Positions 1-8,948 of a stretch of DNA of 64,000 bases are shown piece after piece. The stretch lies in contig JAILZP010000010.1 of the NCBI GenBank assembly GCA_023512435.1, positions 22,635 to 86,634 on the forward strand. Direction: 5' to 3'. Each line of letters starts with the position of its first letter. Within the stretch, counting starts at the first letter, position 1. The notes beneath the pieces were generated by a model. It worked only from the letters and a program-made list of their open reading frames with translations. It made no database searches and was not told the origin of the DNA. A program made the translations under genes and the position numbers. The DNA comes from Peptococcaceae bacterium (GTDB lineage Bacteria > Bacillota > Desulfotomaculia > Desulfotomaculales > Desulfocucumaceae).

Positions 1-1072
1 TTATGGTCCCGATCCAGCCGGCCACCTCCTCCACGGGCAGGACCCGGTCCCCCTGCCTGCCGAAGAGGACCACCTCGTCACCGGGGGCAACTCCCGGAAT
101 GTTTCCCACATCAATCATGCACTGGTCCATGCACACCCTGCCCACCACCGGGGCACGTTGCCCTCTCACCAGCACTTCCCCCCTGTTGGAAAGGCGCCTT
201 GAATACCCGTCGGCGTAACCCACGGGGAGGGTGGCGATGACGGTGGGCCTTTCAGTTTTATAGGTACACCCGTAACTTACTGAGAAGCCCTCGGGAACGG
301 GCCTGACCTGGGCCACCCTGGTCTTAAAAGACATCACCGGCCTCAGTATTATCCTGTGCCTGCTCACCTCGGCGGAAGGATAAAGCCCATACAGCGCGAT
401 CCCGGCCCTGACCAGATTCAGGCGGCTTTCGGGGAAATCCAGGATGGCTGCGCTGTTGGCACAGTGCCTCAGGGCAAAATCCAGCCCCTCCCGGCGCAGA
501 TCCTCCAGAAGCTTGACAAACTTCATCCACTGCGACCTGGTGTATGACTTGTCCGCGCTGTCGGCGGCAGCAAAATGGGTGAAAATGCCCACCGCCTCGA
601 GGTTTGGCAGGGCGGCGATTTCTTTTACCTCCAGCACCGCGGAACCTGTGCCGGCCATCACCCCGATCCTGCCCATACCCGTATCTATCTTGATATGCAC
701 GGGAATTTTCACCCCCATCCTGGCCGCCTGTTCGTTAACCATATGGGCATATTCTTTTCCGAAAACGGCCTGTTCAAGGCCTTGTTCCACCACCTCGCGG
801 ATCAGGCCGGCCGGGGTATACCCCAAAACCAGAATGGGCGACTCTATGCCTGCCCTGCGGAGATGGGCGCCCTCGGCGGACCGGGCCACCGCAAGGCGGG
901 CGGCCCCTCCGGCCAGGGCCGTTTTGGCCGTCTCCACGGCCCCGTGGCCGTATGCGTTGGCCTTGACCACGGCCATCACCCCGGCCCGGGGGCCTGCTGC
1001 CCGGCAAATCTCCCTGATGTTGTGTGACAGGGCGTCCAGGTCTATTTCAGCCCAGGCTGGCAGATCAATCAT
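1..1072 (-). CDS. alr: Alanine racemase, 3' end cut by window edge
   Basis: PLP enzyme that interconverts L- and D-alanine for peptidoglycan. Reading the minus strand from the ATG at 1070-1072 gives a continuous frame to base 1, so the stop lies outside the window. The PLP-lysine block [10 protein letters not shown] lies near residue 40, and the SYGCTY block late in the visible part fits the second catalytic Tyr region. The region IDTGMGRIG is also typical. AGAGGTGA upstream of the ATG supports the start; an ATG 4 bases further up is followed at once by a stop. The gene follows acpS and nnr on the same strand, a common Firmicute order in which a MazEF-type pair often comes next. That part is not visible here. 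Confidence 0.95.
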   Translation of the reverse strand, partial: MIDLPAWAEIDLDALSHNIREICRAAGPRAGVMAVVKANAYGHGAVETAKTALAGGAARLAVARSAEGAHLRRAGIESPILVLGYTPAGLIREVVEQGLEQAVFGKEYAHMVNEQAARMGVKIPVHIKIDTGMGRIGVMAGTGSAVLEVKEIAALPNLEAVGIFTHFAAADSADKSYTRSQWMKFVKLLEDLRREGLDFALRHCANSAAILDFPESRLNLVRAGIALYGLYPSAEVSRHRIILRPVMSFKTRVAQVRPVPEGFSVSYGCTYKTERPTVIATLPVGYADGYSRRLSNRGEVLVRGQRAPVVGRVCMDQCMIDVGNIPGVAPGDEVVLFGRQGDRVLPVEEVAGWIGTI

Positions 1073-1138
1073 GCATGTTCACCTCTGATCAGCGCAAATT
1101 CCGGAAAACTGCAAATTCACAGCCCCTTAATTCAACTT

Positions 1139-2698
1139 TCAGTTTTCACGGCTTTCAATCAACCTGGCCACCCCGGGCAGGGCGTCCAGGATGTCACCGG
1201 CCACAAGACCCATCATGCCCTTTTCCCTGGCCGCCGTATCCCCCGCCATTCCGTGCAGGTAAACCCCCGCCGCCGCTGCCCCGGCGGCTTCGACTCCCTG
1301 GGCCATGAACCCGGCGATTATTCCTGTAAGCACGTCGCCGCTGCCTCCGGTGGCCATGCCGGGATTCCCGGTGGTATTTATGTACGCAGTCCCGTCAGGG
1401 GCAGCCACGATTGTCCTGTGGCCTTTCAGCACCAGCACCGCCCCCCAGGCTGAAGACCACGACCGGGCCGCATGCAGCCTGTCATTTTGCACAGCCGCGG
1501 CGGAAATGCCGGCCAGCCGCGCCATTTCACCGGGGTGGGGAGTCAGCACCAGGGGTTTCCCGGCTTTTTTAATCAAGTCCGTATGATCGACAAAGGCATT
1601 GAGGCCGTCGGCATCCAGAACGATGGGAATATGTGAAAGATCGACGATTCTCCGGACGGCCTCCACAGTCTCTGGATTGGTGGACAGGCCCGGCCCCAGG
1701 GCCAGCACATCAGATCTTTCAAGCATTCCCCGGATGACGGGCAGGGCCTCCTTTGACAGCGTACCGGCGCTGGTCTGGGGAACCGGTGTCACCATCACCT
1801 CGGTCATTTTGGAGGCCACCGGGCAGTATATTCCCTCGGGAACGGCCAGGGTAACCAGTCCGGCACCCGCCCTGGCCGCGGCCCCGGCGGTGAGGCAGGC
1901 CGCCCCGGCCATGCCGCGGGAACCGCCAATCACCAGCACCCTCCCGTAATCCCCCTTGTGGGATGAGCTGTGCCTGAAGGGAACCCATCCCCTGACCATG
2001 CTTTCTTCAACCAGGTTGCATTTAATCCGATCATCCGCCAAAACGGACCCGGGAAGAGAAATATCCACCACCCTAAGTTCTCCGGTGCATTCGGCCCCCG
2101 GTTCCAGCAAATGCCCCACCTTGGGGAGGCCGAAAGTCACCGTAAGGCTGGCCCTTATGCAAGGCCCGCCGGCTCTCCCGCTGTCCGCCTCCACCCCGGA
2201 GGGGATATCCACCGCTATGACCGGCTTACCGCTGGCGTTGACGGCTTCGATGATGCGGCCGGCGTAATCCATTACCGTACCCCTGAATCCGGTTCCATAT
2301 ATGGCGTCGATAACAATATCGGTTCTTACCAGGAACAGCCTCACCGCGTTGAAGTCATCCTTCTGGGTGACGGTATATACCTTCTGCCCCATTCTCCGCC
2401 ATATCTCCAGGTTTACAGCGGCGTCCCCGGTTATTTTGCCGGGGTCCTCCAGCAAAAGAACTTTAACGTCGGCCCCCATATTAAAAAGGTGCCTGGCAGC
2501 CACCAGCCCGTCTCCCCCGTTGTTTCCCTTTCCGGCAAAAATGGTCACCGTCTTGCCCTGAACACCGGACAGTTTCTCCTGCACCGCCTGGACCACACTG
2601 ATCCCCGCGTTTTCCATCAGCACAATGCCGGGAATCTTAAATTCAGCCATGGCCCTCTGGTCTATTTCCCTCATCTCCCGGGCGGTCGCAACCTTCAC
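1139..2698 (-). CDS. nnr: Bifunctional NAD(P)H-hydrate epimerase / ADP-dependent dehydratase
   Basis: Repairs hydrated NADH and NADPH: the N-terminal YjeF_N domain (about residues 1-215) epimerises the R form, and the C-terminal carbohydrate-kinase-like domain (about 225-510) dehydrates the S form with ADP. Visible marks are GKGNNGGDGLVAARHL in the epimerase half, LVIGGSRGMAGA at the start of the kinase-like half, and GSGDVLTGIIAGF near the end, which carries the conserved Asp of the dehydratase. At 519 aa it matches the fused bacterial form. It starts 4 bases after the acpS stop and ends 66 bases before alr, so the three genes are probably cotranscribed. Confidence 0.95.
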   Translation of the reverse strand: MKVATAREMREIDQRAMAEFKIPGIVLMENAGISVVQAVQEKLSGVQGKTVTIFAGKGNNGGDGLVAARHLFNMGADVKVLLLEDPGKITGDAAVNLEIWRRMGQKVYTVTQKDDFNAVRLFLVRTDIVIDAIYGTGFRGTVMDYAGRIIEAVNASGKPVIAVDIPSGVEADSGRAGGPCIRASLTVTFGLPKVGHLLEPGAECTGELRVVDISLPGSVLADDRIKCNLVEESMVRGWVPFRHSSSHKGDYGRVLVIGGSRGMAGAACLTAGAAARAGAGLVTLAVPEGIYCPVASKMTEVMVTPVPQTSAGTLSKEALPVIRGMLERSDVLALGPGLSTNPETVEAVRRIVDLSHIPIVLDADGLNAFVDHTDLIKKAGKPLVLTPHPGEMARLAGISAAAVQNDRLHAARSWSSAWGAVLVLKGHRTIVAAPDGTAYINTTGNPGMATGGSGDVLTGIIAGFMAQGVEAAGAAAAGVYLHGMAGDTAAREKGMMGLVAGDILDALPGVARLIESREN

Positions 2699-2702
2699 GG
2701 CG

Positions 2703-3089
2703 TCATACCCCCTCTTTCACGGCCAGGGCAAAGGCGATCGCCCTTCCCCGGTCGTGGCTTATGCTGATTAAAAACCTGTTAATTCCTGCCTTTCCCGCCA
2801 ATTCCCGGGCTTTCCCCCTGAGCGTTATTCCGGGTGCCGTGCTCCCGGAGCGGACTACCTCCACATCGGTCCACCTGCACCCGGCCAGGCCGGTTCCAAG
2901 GGACTTTAATACGGCCTCCTTGGCCGCAAACCTGGCCGCCAGGCATGGATACGGGTCGGCCCTGCCGGAGCAGAAGGCCAGCTCGGCGTCCGTGAAGACC
3001 CTTTTTAAAAAACGGTCCCCTTTCCTGCCGACTGTCTTTTTTATGCGTTCTATCTCCACAATGTCTGTTCCAATCCCGCTTATGATCAC
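2703..3089 (-). CDS. acpS: Holo-[acyl-carrier-protein] synthase
   Basis: Moves 4'-phosphopantetheine from CoA to the serine of acyl carrier protein. The N-terminus IISGIGTDIVEIERI and the block FAAKEAVLKSLGTG (Mg and CoA binding) are diagnostic, and ISISHDRGRAIAFA closes the fold. A GTG at 3087-3089 is chosen because GGAGG sits 8 bases upstream; the longer frame to 3191 adds an unrelated leader. The resulting 128 aa is normal for the family. It is the first gene of the acpS-nnr-alr unit. Confidence 0.93.
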   Translation of the reverse strand: MIISGIGTDIVEIERIKKTVGRKGDRFLKRVFTDAELAFCSGRADPYPCLAARFAAKEAVLKSLGTGLAGCRWTDVEVVRSGSTAPGITLRGKARELAGKAGINRFLISISHDRGRAIAFALAVKEGV

Positions 3090-3156
3090 GCTGTACCTCC
3101 ACCAAAAAACACTCCCGCAATCCTCCGGCTCCATAAAATTCTCCAAGACAAATAGA

Positions 3157-3179
3157 AAAACCTGCCTCCAGCAGGTTTT
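3157..3179 (-). terminator. Rho-independent terminator of the 3197-3556 gene
   Basis: AAAACCTGC and GCAGGTTTT pair around a 5-base loop. On the minus strand the stem is followed by TTTTTCTATTT. It lies between the small gene upstream and acpS. Confidence 0.7.
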
Positions 3180-3196
3180 CCGGGATCCCAAATTAA

Positions 3197-3556
3197 TTAC
3201 TGCAGGCCTGAACCCTTATGGGGCTTGCCAAAATGCCCGGTAAGCTTAAAACTTACCCATTCCGGGAAAGAAACCCCCGACCTGGAGAAAAATTCGCTTT
3301 CTCCGGCCCTTTCACGGTCCTTTTTTTTCAGAAAGTCCCGCACAAGCCCCAGAACGGCCTCGTACATATTGCTTTCCACCAGGTTTTCTTCCATCAGGAG
3401 AACCCGCAGGGCAAGATTCTCTTCCTCCAGTTTTTTTATCCTGCTGAGAAGCTCAATAAACATCAACCTGGTTATATCCCCGTCGATGACCCTGTCCACG
3501 TCCGCCAGCATGGCCATAATCTTAGTATCGCTGGTCATTTCCCAGACCGCCTGCAT
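3197..3556 (-). CDS. Small coiled-coil protein of unknown function
   Basis: A 119-aa protein that I do not recognise. Residues about 25-75 are rich in Leu and Glu with heptad-like spacing (ELLSRIKKLEEENLALRVLL), which suggests a short coiled coil, followed by an amphipathic segment and a basic, Phe/Gly-rich tail. CAGGGGTG about 8 bases upstream of the ATG at 3554-3556 supports that start; the frame could extend to 3601. It stands alone between two terminators. There is no signal peptide or membrane segment. A role in protein-protein contact or DNA binding would be a guess. Confidence 0.6.
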   Translation of the reverse strand: MQAVWEMTSDTKIMAMLADVDRVIDGDITRLMFIELLSRIKKLEEENLALRVLLMEENLVESNMYEAVLGLVRDFLKKKDRERAGESEFFSRSGVSFPEWVSFKLTGHFGKPHKGSGLQ

Positions 3557-3628
3557 ATTTGACACCCCTGTTTCTTTTTGACTATTCTGGACAATAAACA
3601 CATACCTTTATACATTCTGTCAAAACAA

Positions 3629-3655
3629 GGGCGGTGGCCTTTCCAACCACCGCCC
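3629..3655 (-). terminator. Terminator of the lytS-lytT operon
   Basis: GGGCGGTGG and CCACCGCCC form a 9-bp stem with a 9-base loop. On the minus strand it is followed by TTGTTTTG, just past the stop of the response regulator. Confidence 0.8.
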
Positions 3656-3678
3656 GGCAAATATTACGTTTGGGATAT

Positions 3679-4467
3679 TTAAAATCCCAGTATCTTCCTG
3701 AGCTTTTTGGCCTGGGCCCGGCTGACCGGGACTTCACTGTTTTCCTTGTCCTCCACCACCAGGTTGTATGTCCCGTTAAAAAAGGGAACAATCTCCTTGA
3801 CCTTGTGCAGGTTGACCAGGTAGCAGCGGTGGGTCCTGAAAAAGACCGCGGGGTTGAGCCTGGCCTCCAGTTCCTTGAGGGTAAACCTAGTAAACAACTT
3901 GTCGGAGTACGTTTTTATATAAATATAATCCTGCTCGGTGAAGGCGTAAAAAATATCGGACTCTGCCACCAGAACCGTTTTACCCTGCTTTTCGGCCGGT
4001 ATCCGGTCAATTTTTATCTGTCCCTGCTGGGCAGGCGCCAGACGGGGATCGGCCTCCTGGGGTTCGGGAACAGCCGGCTGGGATTCAGAAGCTGAAACCT
4101 CCTGGGTGATTTTTACCACCTTGTCTATGGCCTTCTTCAGCCTGCCCGGTTCCACCGGCTTCAGCACATAATCCACGGCGTTGACCTCAAAGGCCTGGAT
4201 GGCGTATTCGTCATAGGCCGTAATAAAAATAATGTACGGCTGCCTGGGCAGCTCCTGGATGGCGGCTCCCAGCTCAAGGCCCGACATGCCGGGCATTGAG
4301 ATGTCCAGGAACAAAACCTGGTAATCCAGCGCCTTGATCAGGGCCAGAGCTTCCTGGGCATTGGTGGCCTCACCCACTATTTCAATATTGTCAAAGCTGC
4401 TCAACGCGTACCGCAACTCCTGCCGCGCCGGATATTCGTCGTCAACAATCAGCGCCTTGAGCTTCAT
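3679..4467 (-). CDS. lytT: LytTR-family response regulator
   Basis: Two-component response regulator of 262 aa. The receiver domain (about residues 3-120) has the acidic pocket DDE near the start, the phosphorylation Asp in LFLDISMPGMSG, and the Lys of LKPVEPGRL. A Pro/Glu/Gln-rich linker (about 135-155) leads to a LytTR DNA-binding domain (about 160-260) with FFRTHRCYLVNLHKVKEI. The ATG has GAGG upstream and overlaps the kinase stop by 4 bases, so translation is coupled. LytTR proteins bind pairs of short direct repeats, and two such repeats lie upstream of the kinase gene, which suggests autoregulation. In relatives the targets are often murein-hydrolase exporters or peptide/carbon uptake genes; none is adjacent here. 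Confidence 0.9.
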   Translation of the reverse strand: MKLKALIVDDEYPARQELRYALSSFDNIEIVGEATNAQEALALIKALDYQVLFLDISMPGMSGLELGAAIQELPRQPYIIFITAYDEYAIQAFEVNAVDYVLKPVEPGRLKKAIDKVVKITQEVSASESQPAVPEPQEADPRLAPAQQGQIKIDRIPAEKQGKTVLVAESDIFYAFTEQDYIYIKTYSDKLFTRFTLKELEARLNPAVFFRTHRCYLVNLHKVKEIVPFFNGTYNLVVEDKENSEVPVSRAQAKKLRKILGF

Positions 4468-5771
4468 TTGGCAAATACCTCCTCGTTAGCCGGTTTGCAG
4501 ATAAGCGGAATCCTGATGAAAACTGAAGTCCCTTCCCCCTGGACACTTGCCACCCGAAGTCCGTATTCCTCTCCGAACAGCCCCTTCAGCCTTTCGTGCA
4601 CATTGGACAGGCCCACACCGTTCCCCGAACCGTAGCCCAACTTAAGAATTTTGGGCATCTTTTCAGGAGGTATGCCCACTCCGTCGTCCTTGATCTCAAA
4701 TATAATTTCCTCCTCCTCTTCCAGGAAGGCCCTGATCCAGACTGTGCCCTGCCCTTGCTTGGGGAGGATGCCGTGCTTGATGGCGTTTTCCACCAAAGGC
4801 TGGATGGTCAGCACGGGAACCTGGTAATCATAAAGGGTTTCATCGATATCCCGAATAATTTTCAGTTTATCACGAAAACGCGCTTTTTCAAGAATCAAAT
4901 AGGTGTTTAAATACTCTATCTCTTCTTTGATTGAATTGAAATGGCCGTGCCTTTTCAGGGCGTACCGGAAAAATGAAGCCAGCCGGATCAGCAGTCTCCG
5001 GGCTGTCTCGGGGTTAGTCCGGCTGAACATGATGATGGTGTTCAGGGTATTAAAAAGAAAATGCGGATTTATCTGGGCCTGCAGGGCGTCCAGTTCGGCC
5101 TTGGTGACCAGTTGGGCCTGCCGGTCCAGCTCGGCCAGTTCCATTTGCAGCCCCAGCATTTGGGCCACACCCTCGGCCAGTTTCACCACGGCGGGGTGGA
5201 CATCGCCCTGGCTGACCTGATACAGCTTTACCGTTCCGGCAACTTCCCCCTTGCACTTGAGGGGAGCAATGACTGCAGACTCCAGCGGGCAGCCCTTTAC
5301 CGGGCAGATCAACCCGTACCTGTTTTTTATTACCATCAGTTCACCGGTGTGGATTACGGTTTTGGTGGCGTCGGTCATGATGGGGCCGCCCGGCTTGTGG
5401 TGGTCGGAACCCAATCCGATATAAGCCAGCACCTTTTCCCGGTCAGTTATGGCCACAGCCGCCACATCGGCGATGGTCTTGATAATTTCCACGGTTTTGG
5501 CGGCGGTATCTTCATTTAAGCCCCTGCGCAGGTAAGGTAGCGTCTCATTGGCAATGCGGAGGGTGGGGTCAAGGGGGTGCTCTTCCAGGACACACATTTT
5601 ACCCCCTTTTTGCAAGTACCTGATGACATAAAGGGTCGCTGCCGCGCTGGCGGCCAGCAATATGACGCCCGCCGCCCATGCCGGCATGCCGGGGACAAAA
5701 ACAAGGGAAAAGGCGGCCAGGTTAAACGGCAGCCACCTGATTGCAGCGTCCCTGATTAATTTCGCGTCCAC
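4464..5771 (-). CDS. lytS: LytS-type sensor histidine kinase with GAF domain
   Basis: Membrane sensor kinase of 435 aa, partner of the LytTR regulator. Two hydrophobic segments lie at about residues 13-52, then a GAF-like domain (about 85-205), the His_kinase dimerisation domain with the phospho-acceptor in INPHFLFNTL (about 235), and a HATPase domain (VENAIKHG, DDGVGIPPE, GVGLSNVHERL). It lacks the large multi-pass 5TM-LYT sensor of classical LytS, so the signal may be sensed by GAF, in the membrane, or through an unseen partner. The start is GTG, preceded by AAGGGGTGG. It overlaps the regulator gene by 4 bases. Confidence 0.9.
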   Translation of the reverse strand: MDAKLIRDAAIRWLPFNLAAFSLVFVPGMPAWAAGVILLAASAAATLYVIRYLQKGGKMCVLEEHPLDPTLRIANETLPYLRRGLNEDTAAKTVEIIKTIADVAAVAITDREKVLAYIGLGSDHHKPGGPIMTDATKTVIHTGELMVIKNRYGLICPVKGCPLESAVIAPLKCKGEVAGTVKLYQVSQGDVHPAVVKLAEGVAQMLGLQMELAELDRQAQLVTKAELDALQAQINPHFLFNTLNTIIMFSRTNPETARRLLIRLASFFRYALKRHGHFNSIKEEIEYLNTYLILEKARFRDKLKIIRDIDETLYDYQVPVLTIQPLVENAIKHGILPKQGQGTVWIRAFLEEEEEIIFEIKDDGVGIPPEKMPKILKLGYGSGNGVGLSNVHERLKGLFGEEYGLRVASVQGEGTSVFIRIPLICKPANEEVFAK

Positions 5772-6176
5772 CCTTTGACCACCCCTTTACCAGGCTTTTC
5801 CCATGCGGCCCTTCTCCGGGCAATTCCAAAAAATTCAGAACAATATCATTTTATTCGACAAAAATTTTTATTATCCTCCAAACGGTAGAAATTAAATCTT
5901 CAAAGGCAGGATTCGAATCCCAAACGGTCTTTTTCGCGGGCCCCCTGGATTGATTTTATCAAAACAAACTGATTTATGCCATGGATACATATTGGATTAG
6001 ATTTTGTTTGTGAATAAAAATACTTAATAAAATAATGCCGGGCATGAAAAGTAAAATATACTTGAGGTAGTTTTTATTTTCAAGCCATTTAGGCCGATTG
6101 GGGAGATTGCGTATATAATCACAAGATGGTAGTATAAACAAAAAACATTTATTTCACATGTAAGGGGGCGGGAAGT
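5772..6176. other. Intergenic region between lytS and the 79-aa gene
   Basis: About 400 bases of AT-rich DNA with no credible gene. It holds two direct repeats that fit the LytTR site (5878-5928) and a perfect 12-bp palindrome GGATTCGAATCC (5909-5920) that resembles a tRNA T-arm but has no tRNA around it. Divergent promoters are expected here, but no -35/-10 pair is clear. Confidence 0.6.
5878..5928 (-). promoter_or_regulatory. Pair of putative LytTR binding sites upstream of lytS
   Basis: ACCGTTTGG occurs twice in the same orientation on the minus strand, at 5878-5886 and 5920-5928, 42 bases (about four helical turns) apart. Each copy fits the LytTR consensus [TA][AC][CA]GTTN[AG][TG] as I remember it. 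They lie 107-157 bases upstream of the lytS start. The usual spacing between half-sites is nearer 21-23 bases, so the match is good in sequence but not in spacing. Confidence 0.5.
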
Positions 6177-6416
6177 ATGGCAAAAATAATTGATTTCTGC
6201 TGTCTGAAATATTCATACAAGCTGGTTGAGAAATCCTCCAACTGCCTGCTCCTGGTCGGTTCCCGAAAGGCGGTCATCGAGAGAAGGCGTAAACTGATAG
6301 CATCGGGCATGGACCCCTTAAAGCTGGCAATCATAAAAACCAGCAATGAACAGAAGGATGAATACCTGAAATCCAAAAACTCGCTGGTTTTCATGAACCT
6401 CGAAAGGTGGAATTAA
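6177..6416 (+). CDS. Small basic protein of unknown function
   Basis: A 79-aa soluble protein with Lys/Arg-rich stretches (VIERRRKLIASGM) and a Cys pair near the start (FCCLK). No family is recognised. AAGGGGGCGG about 9 bases upstream of the ATG is a strong ribosome binding site, and a terminator follows 28 bases after the stop, so it looks like a complete single-gene unit. It diverges from the lytS-lytT operon. Confidence 0.65.
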   Translation: MAKIIDFCCLKYSYKLVEKSSNCLLLVGSRKAVIERRRKLIASGMDPLKLAIIKTSNEQKDEYLKSKNSLVFMNLERWN

Positions 6417-6444
6417 AACAGACAACCCCTTTGAGCAATCAGCA

Positions 6445-6472
6445 AAAAATCGCTGGACGGCGATTTTTTTGT
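6445..6472. terminator. Bidirectional terminator
   Basis: AAAAATCGC and GCGATTTTT form the stem, followed by TTGTTTT on the plus strand; the minus strand also has a T run. It separates the 79-aa gene from the convergent metallo-hydrolase gene. Confidence 0.8.
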
Positions 6473-6473
6473 T

Positions 6474-7445
6474 TTACCGCGGTCTTTCCATTTTCCTGTA
6501 GGTGACGATTCCGTTTACCAGGCGGGAAACCACCATTGATTTTCCCTCCAGGTAGGCCAGGCAGGCCAGGGTTTCGGTCAAGGCAAACCGGATCTCGAAA
6601 CTGGTGAGATCAGCGCCGAACAACCTGGTGCATATCTGGTAGGCTGTGGAGCCCGCTCCCGCCAGGCCCGCGATCTGGACCAGTCTTTCATGATAATAGT
6701 CAGTTAAATCGTGTATCCTGCCGGAACAGTCAGTAAAGGCCTCACCGTGAGCGGGAAGGACCAGCTTGACCGGCAGGCGGCCCACCTTTTCCAGCGAGGC
6801 GAGAAAGAGTTCAAGGGGATTGGAATGTGAAGTCGGCCACAAGCACACATTGGAGGCAGCGCTAGGGAGAAGGTGATCCCCGGAAATTAAAACCCCGTCA
6901 TCGGCACTGAAAAAAATGACATGACCCTCAGAGTGGCCAGGTGTGTTTATTACTTCAAACCACCTGCCTCCCATCTCCACCTTTCCATCTTCAGCCAGGG
7001 GAGAAAGCGCTGGATGCGGCTGAATAATGCTCTGCACGCCTGTCATATTTTCCAGCACCTCAGAAATAAGGCCGTGGGGCATCCCGTTTTCCTTAAAGAG
7101 TTCTCCCACCACGGGCACATTGGTACGGCCTTTTTTCCAGGTTTGATCAACGCTGGTTATTTCCGCCCGGTTCATGAAGACAGGGGCCCCGGTCAGTTCC
7201 TGCAGCCACCCGGCAGCCCCATAGTGGCAGGGGTGCATGTGTGATACGTAAATCCCTTTGATATCTCCGTACCTGATCCCAAGGCCGGCAAATGTGTCTT
7301 CCCACACGGCGGTGGACGGCGGGTAGTTAAGACCGGTATCGATTATGGACCAACCGTTTTTATCACGCAGAAGGTAACAGTTCACGTGGTCTATTTTAAA
7401 TGGAAGCGGCAGTTTAATTATAAAAATATTAGGCACCACTTCCAT
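6474..7445 (-). CDS. MBL-fold metallo-hydrolase with altered metal motif
   Basis: A 323-aa metallo-beta-lactamase-fold hydrolase. Typical parts are the N-terminal beta sheets with WSIIDTGLN, the metal loop VSHMHPCHYGAAGW near residue 75, the third metal His in NTPGHSEGHVIFF, the bridging Asp in LISGDHLL, and LVLPAHGEAFTD for the last His. The normal HxHxDH motif reads HMHPCH, so the Asp of metal site 2 is Cys. A winged-helix-like C-terminal part (about 255-320) is common in this subgroup of hydrolases. The start is the second of two tandem ATGs, placed 7-8 bases from AGGGGG; the first (7446-7448) is also possible. The substrate cannot be told. Confidence 0.85.
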   Translation of the reverse strand: MEVVPNIFIIKLPLPFKIDHVNCYLLRDKNGWSIIDTGLNYPPSTAVWEDTFAGLGIRYGDIKGIYVSHMHPCHYGAAGWLQELTGAPVFMNRAEITSVDQTWKKGRTNVPVVGELFKENGMPHGLISEVLENMTGVQSIIQPHPALSPLAEDGKVEMGGRWFEVINTPGHSEGHVIFFSADDGVLISGDHLLPSAASNVCLWPTSHSNPLELFLASLEKVGRLPVKLVLPAHGEAFTDCSGRIHDLTDYYHERLVQIAGLAGAGSTAYQICTRLFGADLTSFEIRFALTETLACLAYLEGKSMVVSRLVNGIVTYRKMERPR

Positions 7446-7671
7446 CATTATACCCCCTGCCATAGTATAATGACCAGTCTTTTTCTGTATTATTCAACAA
7501 ACAGGTCTAATATCCTTCTTTATATACTTTGGCGCATTTTATAATTTGTTGTAGCTATAGAGAGGTTAATGGCAGGTTTCTTCCAATGTGGGCCTAATCT
7601 CCATCGATATTATCCAAATTCACTAAATTAAAGACATGAAATACACCTGTTAAGGTGCTTTAACTAAAAAA

Positions 7672-8217
7672 TTAGAAAATAGCATTGTATATCTCGTTAA
7701 AAAGGTCGCAGGCAAACAGCACCCCAACCAACTTTTCATTTTCGGCAACGGGGAACATATCTCTTCTTTCCCTGTAAAACTTAAAAACCGCTTCCTCAAG
7801 AGTGCTGTCCGCCCTGATCATCGTGGTCAACGGGTTCATAATATCCCTTACCGGTTTCTCGGCGACTTCATGACAGAGGCTGCTAAAAAGTCCCGGCATA
7901 AAAGTCGGCTCAACCCAGTTGCTCAAATTCCAACCGACAAACCAGTCGTCACGGAGGTTTGGAGGCTGTACCGAGGCAAACATTTCCTGAATACCCACAT
8001 AGCCAATGAGAGATTTGTTTTCAAAAACCAATAAATATCCGGAGTTGTAATTCTGAACCGCCATCGAGCTTTTAAGGATATAGACGGCGTCTTTAACGGC
8101 GGTGTCGGCCGATATGGCGGACAAACTTTCCATCGGCTTCATGATATCCTTAACAATTTTTTCTTTATAATAATACTCCGCAGCGGGTTTAGTCTTTTTT
8201 TCTGCTGGAAGTCCCAT
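7672..8217 (-). CDS. CBS-domain-pair protein
   Basis: A 181-aa soluble protein made of two CBS motifs: the first starts at VKDIMKPMESLSAIS (about residues 20-80), the second at VRDIMNPLTTMIRADS (about 122-180). CBS pairs bind adenine nucleotides and act as energy or ligand sensors. A 35-residue insert between them (PNLRDDWFVGWNLSNWVEP) is rich in Trp. TGAGGGGGTATCACC before the ATG is a good ribosome binding site. No effector domain is attached, so it probably acts on a partner protein. It is a single gene. Confidence 0.85.
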   Translation of the reverse strand: MGLPAEKKTKPAAEYYYKEKIVKDIMKPMESLSAISADTAVKDAVYILKSSMAVQNYNSGYLLVFENKSLIGYVGIQEMFASVQPPNLRDDWFVGWNLSNWVEPTFMPGLFSSLCHEVAEKPVRDIMNPLTTMIRADSTLEEAVFKFYRERRDMFPVAENEKLVGVLFACDLFNEIYNAIF

Positions 8218-8781
8218 GGTGATACCCCCTCAATACTAATTTGACGTCTAATATAGCATATATTATGCCAGCAATATTAATTTTTCTAAAAATCTAATTT
8301 TCTCAATGATAGTTCTAATTAGCCGGTTTTTATTGGCTTCTGCAATATGTGATTTCTTATTCATAATATAATAAGCCCAATAAGACCATGTGATATTAAT
8401 ATTTTGCATGATATTAGACAGTTGCATGCATGTCTTTGATCATTTCACGCTGTCATTTTCAGAGGCCATCTTGCAGCCCCGGCCCCGGTCTCCGGCGCCG
8501 TCATAAATTGTACACTACACAATTCTGCTCCCGAAGGAAAAATTTATTCCCTTCGGCTTGCGCCACGGCGCCACCTTGTGATATTATATACAAAACAGAA
8601 TTTGTCATTTGTCACATCCAAGTGCCAAGCTGTCAGGAGATAAGAATTTTTTTTAATTTGGATAGCACTTGTTTTCACATATGCATTGGTTTTCCACCGC
8701 ATATCCTTTCCCCAGGGAGGTGATCGGTGATGAATGCAAGTTAATCCTGACCCCGGGAGACCAGTGACGGGAGGTAAAAAA
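8218..8781. other. Intergenic region upstream of the TauE locus
   Basis: Roughly 560 bases without a supported gene. AT-rich DNA at 8218-8430 is followed by a GC-richer stretch. A hairpin CCGAAGG/CCTTCGG lies at 8531-8556, but with no T run behind it. GGGAGGTGAT at about 8716-8725 precedes only a four-codon frame or a doubtful extension of the next gene. No clear promoter is seen. Confidence 0.5.
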
Positions 8782-8928
8782 ATGATAGAAGACCTTAATG
8801 TTTACCTTCAATACGTTTACACCAGCCACAAGTACGCCTATGCCCTGCTGGTCCTTCTTGCCACCGCGGTGGCGGGAGTGGGCGTGGAAGTGTTGACACA
8901 ATTGCCGGCGGCCAAAAACAGAACATAA
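8782..8928 (+). CDS. Small single-span membrane protein
   Basis: A 48-aa protein with one hydrophobic segment at about residues 18-38 (YALLVLLATAVAGVGVEVL) and a short basic C-terminus. GACGGGAGGT lies 7-11 bases upstream of the ATG. I know no family. It opens a cluster that leads into a second small membrane protein and a TauE/SafE permease, so an accessory role in that transport system is likely but inferred. Confidence 0.65.
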   Translation: MIEDLNVYLQYVYTSHKYAYALLVLLATAVAGVGVEVLTQLPAAKNRT

Positions 8929-8948
8929 AAAGAATATTAACAAGCCAA

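Noticed and set aside
5909..5920. tRNA T-arm-like palindrome GGATTCGAATCC
   Set aside because: No acceptor, D or anticodon arm can be folded around it; a chance palindrome or an old fragment at most.
8734..8781. Extended start for the 48-aa membrane protein
   Set aside because: The added residues are Pro/Gly-rich, and the ribosome binding site at 8769-8774 fits the ATG at 8782.
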